Positions 1-3,191 of a stretch of DNA of 5,199 nucleotides are shown one piece after another. The stretch is taken from NCBI GenBank assembly GCA_030642635.1, contig DAOWNK010000226.1, positions 1 through 5,199 on the forward strand. Reading direction: 5' to 3'. The notes below the pieces were generated by a model. That model ran no database searches and was not told where the DNA came from. It saw nothing but the letters and a program-made list of their open reading frames with translations. This stretch comes from Pirellulales bacterium. GTDB lineage: Bacteria > Planctomycetota > Planctomycetia > Pirellulales > Thermoguttaceae. The position numbers and the translations under genes were made by a program. Position 1 is the stretch's first letter. Every line of letters begins with the position of its first letter.

Positions 1-387
1 GACACGCTGCTTGACAATCACATCCAACAAGACACGGTACGCAGGAGTTTGCTCCAGACCCGTCAGGATGGGTTCGAAATCCAGATACAGAGTTTCTGGA
101 TGTCGCGTCATTTCCTGGCAGAACTCAGCGTACTTGTCCGGAAAATTGCGTCTACAGAAGTCTTTGGCTGTCCGAGGCGTGATTTCCGCAATCCCGAAGG
201 TTTTGTCGTAGTGGACGTTTTCAACTGTTCGGTGAAAGATATTGTTCACCCTAACGTTGAGAGCAAAAACCTGCTGGGCACGTGGATCTGGCGTGGTCTC
301 TCCTGCAATTGCACACTTGTCGTAGTCGGTGTTCCAATGCGCTGTCCAGAAACAAGGATTGTAGTGATTTCTTTTGGTTACTTGCAT
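1..387 (-). CDS. DUF4238-like protein, C-terminus beyond the window
   Basis: The minus strand is open from an ATG at 387 to the left edge: 129 codons with no stop, so the C-terminus is missing. The N-terminus reads MQVTKRNHYNPCFWTAHWN. The HYxP motif (H8, Y9, P11) just after a basic start is the hallmark I associate with DUF4238 proteins, whose function is unknown. Further along are IAEITPRTAKDFCRRNFP (about 66-83) and LYLDFEPILTGLE (about 100-112). These look like a soluble alpha/beta protein; I see no signal peptide or membrane span. The start is well fixed: an in-frame TGA lies six bases upstream of the ATG, and the next in-frame Met is residue 93. There is no obvious Shine-Dalgarno sequence. 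A 184-codon plus-strand ORF (49-603) covers the same DNA but looks like an antisense shadow. The family name comes from motif memory and is moderately sure; that the frame is coding is more certain. Confidence 0.68.
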   Translation of the reverse strand, partial: MQVTKRNHYNPCFWTAHWNTDYDKCAIAGETTPDPRAQQVFALNVRVNNIFHRTVENVHYDKTFGIAEITPRTAKDFCRRNFPDKYAEFCQEMTRHPETLYLDFEPILTGLEQTPAYRVLLDVIVKQRV

Positions 388-430
388 TTCGATTCAGCGG
401 CAACGGATGCCGTGATTGAGAGCCAAAAAG

Positions 431-441
431 GGCAAAGTGCC
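431..441 (-). other. Small T-flanked hairpin in the DUF4238-like leader
   Basis: On the minus strand GGCA-CTT-TGCC forms a 4-bp stem followed by CTTTTT, about 45 nt before the DUF4238-like start. The 8-mer GCCAAAAA is also directly repeated at 422-429 and 439-446. The stem is too short to be a confident terminator. It could be a weak attenuator or simply AT-rich leader sequence. Confidence 0.15.
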
Positions 442-522
442 AAAAACCGTTCGTGGCTGATTCGTCAATTCAACAACGGTTCTGGACACCATTTCTTGCT
501 GACAAGAAAAAGACTAGCACAT

Positions 523-550
523 AGTATACACAATATCAGCGTATCCACAA
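523..550 (-). promoter_or_regulatory. Possible sigma-70-type promoter for the DUF4238-like gene
   Basis: On the minus strand TTGTGG (550-545) and TATACT (528-523) are separated by 16 nt. The -10 matches TATAAT at five of six positions and the -35 matches TTGACA at three. The implied transcript start is near 516, giving a leader of roughly 130 nt. A perfect TATAAT also occurs on the minus strand at 590-585 but has no good -35 partner. Planctomycete promoters are poorly characterised, so this is tentative. Confidence 0.22.
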
Positions 551-562
551 GCCCCCCACGCG
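539..562 (-). repeat. Decayed half-copy of the palindromic repeat
   Basis: On the minus strand GCGTGGGGG is followed, after 7 nt, by GATACGC. In the intact 64-bp units near 816-838 and 880-902 the same two blocks occur in the same order, 6 nt apart. Only the right half of the palindrome plus its tail is recognisable. It has the same orientation as elements 1 and 2. It could be a chance match in GC-rich DNA. Confidence 0.35.
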
Positions 563-651
563 CAAGGGCGGCTGTTTCGGTTGCATTATACCGGAATCGG
601 TGACGCGAAGTGGCTTTAGGCTTTAGCTGCGCTCAGACGCCGGCCACCCAC

Positions 652-697
652 CGCCCCCACGCAGTTTATCTGCGTGGAACGCCTGTCTGGCCCCTAC
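652..697 (-). repeat. Palindromic element 1
   Basis: Core at 657-677: CCACGCAG, loop TTTAT, CTGCGTGG on the plus strand. GTAG is present on the minus strand at 697-694. The outer arm has CGT instead of CGC, which still pairs with GCG through a G-T(U) wobble. Confidence 0.85.
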
Positions 698-717
698 AAA
701 ATGGCAGATCGCCCTCC

Positions 718-763
718 CGCCCCCACGCAGTTTAGCTGCGTGGAGCGTCTGTTTGGCAAGGAC
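718..763 (-). repeat. Palindromic element 2, lacking GTAG
   Basis: Core at 723-743 with a perfect stem and loop TTTAG. The position where GTAG is expected on the minus strand reads GTCC, and the 16-nt linker has diverged more than in the other copies. It lies 66 nt from element 1 and faces element 3 head to head. Confidence 0.82.
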
Positions 764-781
764 GCCGTGGCCGGGAGGGGT

Positions 782-827
782 GTAGGGTGCAGACACTCGC
801 TCCACGCAGATGAACTGCGTGGGGGCG
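782..827 (+). repeat. Palindromic element 3
   Basis: GTAG at 782-785 and core at 802-822 with a perfect stem and loop ATGAA. It is the first unit of the 64-bp tandem repeat. Confidence 0.86.
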
Positions 828-845
828 ATTCGATACGCGGCGTTG

Positions 846-891
846 GTAGGGTGCAGACACTCGCTCCACGCAGGTAAACTGCGTGGGGGCG
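846..891 (+). repeat. Palindromic element 4
   Basis: GTAG at 846-849 and core at 866-886 with a perfect stem and loop GTAAA. It is the second unit of the 64-bp tandem repeat. Confidence 0.86.
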
Positions 892-909
892 ATTCGATAC
901 GCGGCGTTG

Positions 910-955
910 GTAGGGGGCAGACATTCGCTCCACGCAGATAAACTGCGTGGGGGCG
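910..955 (+). repeat. Palindromic element 5, next to the operon 3' end
   Basis: GTAG at 910-913 and core at 930-950 with a perfect stem and loop ATAAA. The core ends 7 nt before the minus-strand TAA at 958-960, so on the operon transcript this hairpin forms directly after the last stop codon. No T-run follows, so it is not a classical intrinsic terminator, but it could block 3' exonucleases. Confidence 0.85.
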
Positions 956-957
956 GA

Positions 958-1107
958 TTAGTCTCCGTCGGCGGGTTGCTCGACGTTTTCGTCAGGCGTT
1001 GCCACAGGCACCAAGGATTCGTCGTCTGAAAGCACGTACATGAGCATGGCCGCCAACATCAAGATCAGGGCGACCACTGATATCCATTTCGTGTATTTCT
1101 TGTTCAT
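958..1107 (-). CDS. Small one-span membrane protein, 49 residues
   Basis: A minus-strand ORF of 49 codons, MNKKYTKWISVVAL at the start, ending in TAA at 958-960. It has a short basic N-terminus (K3, K4, K7), one hydrophobic span at about residues 8-26, and an acidic, Pro-rich tail from residue 28 to 49 with D/E at many positions. By the positive-inside rule the N-terminus would be cytoplasmic and the tail outside. It starts 13 nt after the stop of the upstream 82-residue gene and is probably the last gene of that operon. No good Shine-Dalgarno sequence precedes it (TTGGTAAAC before the ATG), so translation may depend on coupling. I do not recognise a family. A clear hydrophobic span with correct charge flanking, a fitting stop and tight packing support a real gene. 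Confidence 0.72.
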   Translation of the reverse strand: MNKKYTKWISVVALILMLAAMLMYVLSDDESLVPVATPDENVEQPADGD

Positions 1108-1120
1108 GTTTACCAACTGA

Positions 1121-1369
1121 TTACTCGTCGCCGTACTGTTGCGGCTTGGCGCGGTCTTTGCGCCGGCTGGAGCGGAGAACGATCAGCATCCCAAGGCCGA
1201 TCCCCAGCAGCACCAGTGCGTAGGACAGCACCCACATTCCGCCGCTGCCGCCGCCATCGTCTTTTTCTTCGGCGGCTTTGGCCAGTGCGGTCCCATGCGT
1301 CGTGGCAAAGCACAAGACCACGGCGGCGAGAAATTTGATTGCTCGGCGGATTGATTTCAAGCGGTTCAT
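1121..1369 (-). CDS. Small membrane protein with signal sequence and basic tail, 82 residues
   Basis: This 82-residue protein begins MNRLKSIRRAIKFLAAVVLC. That is a basic n-region plus a hydrophobic core, followed by a possible signal peptidase site near ALA-KA or AKA-A (residues 28-33). An acidic, Gly-rich linker (34-44, AEEKDDGGGSGG) leads to a second hydrophobic span at 45-65. A strongly basic tail follows (RSSRRKDRAK, 66-75). The likely form is a type I membrane protein with a short outer segment and a cytoplasmic basic tail; if the signal is not cut it would be a two-span hairpin. It lies 14 nt after the CPBP protease stop and 13 nt before the 49-residue gene. The ATG at 1369 is the first in frame after a TAA. 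A longer ORF in another frame (1110-1406) has no such features. I recall similar small proteins from planctomycetes, with no known function. Confidence 0.78.
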   Translation of the reverse strand: MNRLKSIRRAIKFLAAVVLCFATTHGTALAKAAEEKDDGGGSGGMWVLSYALVLLGIGLGMLIVLRSSRRKDRAKPQQYGDE

Positions 1370-1383
1370 CTGTAATTATACTA

Positions 1384-2313
1384 TCATCTATACATGAACC
1401 ACGCAATGGCCAGGCTTGTGGCGTTAAGCGACATGTGAACGACGATCGACGGGACTATGCGATGCGTATAGTAATATAAGGTTCCCAGCGCCAGGGAAAG
1501 CAGAAACAGCGTGAACGGATCGGCGGCGACGCATTTCGGCAGCAGGTGCGTCAGTGTCATCTGCACCATGTAGATCGGGGCGGCAACGGCCAGAAACGCC
1601 GCCAGTCCCAAGGCGACGTCGGCAAAGAATTTTTCCGGCACAAAGCCAACGTCGACGGCCGTGGCGCCCACACGACGGCGCAGAATGACGACCGCACATG
1701 CCATGGTTATCACACCCGCCACGGCATTGCCTACCATCAGCGAGGCCAAAAACATCGTGTCCATCATCGGCGTCTCTACACGAAAGTGCATCCGACCGAA
1801 CAACAGCGAGGTGATCACAATCGGCACGACGGCGCCCGGCATGAGCAGACGAAGCGTCGGCAGCACCCTGCGCCATCGCCGCCAAATGGTTTCCAGGTAT
1901 CCTTGCAGCAAAACGCGAAACATGAACTCTTCGACGATCGGCGCCACCACCACCGCCGATAAGCAGCACAGCAGCAGAATCCATGCGTCTCGCTGCGATA
2001 CCAGCCGGGCAACCACGTGCGAGGCGTTGGACCGCTCGACGTTGCAGATAACCGGCGGACTGGTGATCTCCGGCCCCAGCCACGCCTTGACCGAGACGAA
2101 CATTGCAGCCTGTAACGCGATGTAAATCAAGAATATGACCACAAGGTCGAACGCCCGCCACGGCACCGGGCGTCGCGGCTGGTAGCTCAAGACGGCCTTC
2201 CCCTGCCACACGCGGGCGACCATCGCCAGCCATATGCCCAAGCACACCCAAGCACCTACGGCGAAGACCGCCGAAAGCTGCAAATCGGAAAGATATTTGT
2301 CGGACGGGTCCAT
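1384..2313 (-). CDS. CPBP-family intramembrane metalloprotease
   Basis: This 309-residue polytopic membrane protein has about eight hydrophobic segments, roughly at residues 12-34, 55-77, 111-128, 157-173, 186-212, 232-258, 265-283 and 287-307. All three motifs of the CPBP (CaaX protease/bacteriocin-processing, Abi, Rce1-like) family are intact: EExxxR as E128-E129-FMF-R133, FxxxH as F172-GRM-H176, and HxxxN as H293-MSL-N297. In relatives the Glu and His residues act at a membrane-embedded active site; substrates of bacterial members are mostly unknown. I chose the ATG at 2313. The open frame continues to 2427, but that extra N-terminus is translated from the GTAGGCG repeat and a hairpin (it reads PPTAYRLL) and is probably not coding. 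No clear Shine-Dalgarno sequence precedes 2313. It is likely the first gene of a three-gene operon, and the two small membrane proteins downstream may be partners or substrates (inference). Confidence 0.9.
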   Translation of the reverse strand: MDPSDKYLSDLQLSAVFAVGAWVCLGIWLAMVARVWQGKAVLSYQPRRPVPWRAFDLVVIFLIYIALQAAMFVSVKAWLGPEITSPPVICNVERSNASHVVARLVSQRDAWILLLCCLSAVVVAPIVEEFMFRVLLQGYLETIWRRWRRVLPTLRLLMPGAVVPIVITSLLFGRMHFRVETPMMDTMFLASLMVGNAVAGVITMACAVVILRRRVGATAVDVGFVPEKFFADVALGLAAFLAVAAPIYMVQMTLTHLLPKCVAADPFTLFLLSLALGTLYYYTHRIVPSIVVHMSLNATSLAIAWFMYR

Positions 2314-2346
2314 AAGTTGAATTGGATTGAGGTTATCAAACCGTGG

Positions 2347-2372
2347 ACTATCCGGCAAGTGCCGTGGATAGT
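2347..2372. other. Imperfect hairpin in the divergent spacer
   Basis: ACTATCC (2347-2353) pairs with GGATAGT (2366-2372). Inside it GGC (2354-2356) can pair with GCC (2361-2363), leaving a 4-nt loop and a 2-nt bulge (GT). No T-run follows on either strand. It could be an operator or part of a repeat element together with the adjoining heptamers. Confidence 0.4.
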
Positions 2373-2378
2373 ATGATA

Positions 2379-2403
2379 GTAGGCGGTAGGCGGTAGGCGG
2401 TAG
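2379..2403 (+). repeat. GTAGGCG heptamer tandem repeat, 3.6 copies
   Basis: Three exact copies of GTAGGCG (2379-2385, 2386-2392, 2393-2399) are followed by a partial GTAG (2400-2403). Heptamer runs of this kind are intergenic repeats in several bacterial groups and vary in copy number by slippage. It lies inside the spurious N-terminal extension of the protease frame. Confidence 0.9.
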
Positions 2404-2418
2404 TCGTGCTTGCACGAC
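2403..2418. other. Perfect 7-bp inverted repeat upstream of the response regulator
   Basis: GTCGTGC (2403-2409) and GCACGAC (2412-2418) are exact inverse complements separated by TT. As RNA the inner pair would open, giving a 6-bp stem with a CTTG loop; as DNA it is a 16-bp near-perfect dyad. It ends 33 nt before the response regulator ATG, a fitting place for an operator. No regulator can be named. Confidence 0.45.
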
Positions 2419-2435
2419 GCGTAACATCCTTTATA

Positions 2436-2440
2436 CAGGA
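2436..2440 (+). promoter_or_regulatory. Possible ribosome binding site of the response regulator
   Basis: CAGGA lies 11 nt before the ATG at 2452, a slightly long but usable spacing. The alternative start at Met10 (2479) has only GGTAGG at a poor distance, so this site favours the 2452 start. If the weak -10 at 2432-2437 were the true promoter, the site would not be transcribed. Confidence 0.35.
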
Positions 2441-2451
2441 CGCTACAGACG

Positions 2452-2895
2452 ATGAACAGCGACACGGTAGGCCGGCCCATGGAAATCCTGCTGGTCGAGG
2501 ACGATCTGGATGACGCCGGGCTGACGATCGAGGCATTGCGGGAGGGCGAGGTGCCGTGCAGGGTTAGCCTGGTGCGCGACGGCGAGGAGGCCATGGAATT
2601 TGTCAACCGTCGTGGTGTGTATGCCCGCGCCCCGCGCCCCGATCTGATACTACTGGACCTGCACCTGCCGAAGAAAGACGGCCGCGAGGTGCTCGCCGAG
2701 GTCCGTGCCGAGAAGTCGCTGTGTCGAATTCCGGTGGTCGTGCTGACCTCCTCGCGCACACACCAGGAAATCTTAAAAAGCGAAAATCTGCACGTCGAGG
2801 ATTACCTGGTAAAGCCGGTCGATGTGCAGCAGTTCATCGGTGTGGTGAAGTCGCTCAGGAAATATCTGCTGAACGACGTGATCTTGCCGCAGTGA
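2452..2895 (+). CDS. Single-domain response regulator (Rcp1/CheY-like receiver)
   Basis: A 147-residue protein made of one receiver domain and no output domain. The key residues are present: the acidic cluster E16-D17-D18 in LLVEDD, the phosphoacceptor D69 in LILLDLHLPKKDG, T99 in VVVLTSS, and K121-P122 in YLVKPVD. The phrases VRDGEEAMEFVNRRGVY and the C-terminal FIGVVKSLRKYLL match the Rcp1-like subgroup, which is usually phosphorylated by a phytochrome-like or PAS/GAF histidine kinase. It would act in the cytoplasm by protein contact or in a phosphorelay, not by binding DNA. No histidine kinase is in the window, so it is orphan as seen here. The start at 2452 has an upstream CAGGA; Met10 at 2479 is an alternative that would leave the fold intact. 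The receptor gene follows after 296 nt on the same strand, but co-transcription is not shown. Confidence 0.93.
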   Translation: MNSDTVGRPMEILLVEDDLDDAGLTIEALREGEVPCRVSLVRDGEEAMEFVNRRGVYARAPRPDLILLDLHLPKKDGREVLAEVRAEKSLCRIPVVVLTSSRTHQEILKSENLHVEDYLVKPVDVQQFIGVVKSLRKYLLNDVILPQ

Positions 2896-3047
2896 TTGAT
2901 ATCTACTAACGGCCCGGCCGAATTTCCCGCCTAACCGTCAAGGTCTACCTCTCTTCTGTAATCGAAAGAGTCTTGCGATTTGCAGTTCCACAAAGATTGG
3001 TGGGAGCCTGTTTGAATCAAGATGCTTTTTCCGACATCCGATAGCTA

Positions 3048-3082
3048 GTATTGTGAGGATTACATGAATCCTACGTATTGTG
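3048..3082 (+). promoter_or_regulatory. Perfect hairpin flanked by 8-bp direct repeats
   Basis: AGGATT (3056-3061) and AATCCT (3067-3072) form a perfect 6-bp stem with loop ACATG. The octamer GTATTGTG sits on each side, at 3048-3055 directly next to the left arm and at 3075-3082 two bases after the right arm. The layout suits a regulator site on DNA or a translational switch on RNA. It lies 110-144 nt before the receptor start. Confidence 0.4.
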
Positions 3083-3132
3083 GTGTGGGGCAAGACAAGC
3101 AAGACGCGACTCCACGGCACTGGAATTCGTAG
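3064..3132 (+). CDS. Possible 22-residue leader peptide upstream of the receptor
   Basis: An ATG at 3064 opens a 22-codon frame, MNPTYCGVGQDKQDATPRHW then NS, ending in TAG at 3130-3132. A good Shine-Dalgarno sequence (TGAGGAT, with AGGA at 3056-3059) precedes it at short spacing, better than that of any other gene here. The ribosome site forms the left arm of the 3056-3072 hairpin and the ATG sits in its loop, so translation could be switched by folding. The stop is 59 nt before the receptor ATG. The peptide has no membrane span and no codon run that would point to classical attenuation. Short ORFs of this length are common by chance, so the call is speculative. Confidence 0.22.
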   Translation: MNPTYCGVGQDKQDATPRHWNS

Positions 3133-3191
3133 TTGCGTCCGAGCGTGCCAACGCGTCGACACCATTGGGGTAGCAAATTGGGGGCAGTGCT

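Larger units (their letters stand above)
652..955. repeat. Array of five palindromic elements in two orientations (REP/BIME-like)
   Basis: Five 46-nt elements share the plan GTAG, 16 nt, CCACGCAG, 5-nt loop, CTGCGTGG, GGGCG. Elements 1 and 2 (652-697, 718-763) read on the minus strand; elements 3 to 5 (782-827, 846-891, 910-955) read on the plus strand. All five 8-bp stems are perfect while the loops differ. The stem can extend past a small bulge by pairing CGC (CGT in element 1) before it with the trailing GCG. A GTAG tetranucleotide 5' of an imperfect palindrome, and paired head-to-head copies, are known features of REP/BIME elements moved by RAYT (TnpA-REP) transposases. Here GTAG lies 12-16 nt from the stem rather than at its foot. 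No RAYT gene is in the window, so the REP assignment is an inference; the repeat itself is directly visible. Confidence 0.85.
782..955 (+). repeat. 64-bp tandem repeat, 2.7 copies
   Basis: Units 782-845 and 846-909 differ at only two positions (810/874 and 812/876, both in the hairpin loop). The third unit starts at 910, differs from the second at three positions through its GGGCG at 955, and then leaves the pattern. The 18-nt tail after GGGCG (ATTCGATACGC followed by GGCGTTG) is found only in the first two units, so the duplication copied an element together with its flank. Confidence 0.88.
388..957. other. 570-base gene-free region with repeats
   Basis: No convincing gene lies between the DUF4238-like start and the stop codon of the 49-residue membrane protein. 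Bases 388-600 are poorer in GC than the rest. They hold the likely promoter and leader of the DUF4238-like gene and one decayed repeat fragment. Bases 652-955 are filled by five palindromic repeat elements. Short ORFs crossing the repeats on both strands are by-products of the palindromes: their peptides repeat the same motifs in both directions and resemble no known protein. Confidence 0.75.
2314..2451. promoter_or_regulatory. Divergent intergenic region between protease and response regulator
   Basis: This 138-nt spacer separates the CPBP operon (minus) from the response regulator (plus) and must hold the start signals of both. It contains a hairpin at 2347-2372, the heptamer repeat at 2379-2403 and a second hairpin at 2403-2418. 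On the plus strand TATACA at 2432-2437 is a weak -10 candidate with a poor -35 (TTGCAC at 2410-2415, 16 nt away). If used, it would leave only a very short leader before 2452. I cannot assign a minus-strand promoter with confidence. Confidence 0.45.
2896..3191. other. 296-base spacer between response regulator and TonB receptor
   Basis: No solid gene is visible. A GC-rich dyad CGGCC-CGGCCG at about 2911-2921 and a weak CTCTT/AAGAG stem (2951-2955 with 2966-2970) follow the response regulator, but neither has a T-run, so I do not call a terminator. The right half holds the hairpin flanked by direct repeats and the possible leader ORF listed separately. I looked for a cobalamin riboswitch, because the receptor could be for B12, and saw no convincing set of conserved boxes. 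No convincing -35/-10 pair was found. Confidence 0.5.

Noticed and set aside
49..603. 184-codon plus-strand ORF
   Set aside because: It lies antisense to the better-supported DUF4238-like frame, has no recognisable domain, and its last part runs into repeat-related non-coding DNA.
622..640. Further half-copy of the palindrome
   Set aside because: TTTAGCTGCG matches element 2 over 10 nt, but the following bases do not align, so I could not separate it from chance.
623..933. Several 60-79 codon ORFs across the repeat array on both strands
   Set aside because: They are made by the palindromic repeats; the same peptide motifs recur because the DNA recurs, and they differ between copies only as the repeats do.
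652..955. CRISPR array
   Set aside because: The period is regular in only part of the array, the DNA between the palindromes is itself repeated rather than unique, the orientation flips, and no cas gene is present.
1110..1406. 98-codon minus-strand ORF overlapping the 82-residue gene
   Set aside because: It is in a different frame, lacks a signal sequence or membrane span, and is rich in Arg from shifted GC-rich codons.
1424..2251. 275-codon minus-strand ORF inside the protease gene
   Set aside because: It is a frame-shifted shadow of the CPBP gene, which carries all three catalytic motifs in the other frame.
2256..2759. 167-codon minus-strand ORF across the response regulator start
   Set aside because: It is Ser/Arg-rich antisense to a clear receiver domain and overlaps the protease start in another frame.
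2905..2975. Intrinsic terminator after the response regulator
   Set aside because: The dyads near 2911-2921 and 2951-2970 are short or weak and no T-run follows.
2896..3191. Cobalamin riboswitch upstream of the receptor
   Set aside because: Fragments such as GGCACTGG recall one conserved box, but the other boxes and the ordered helices are not visible.
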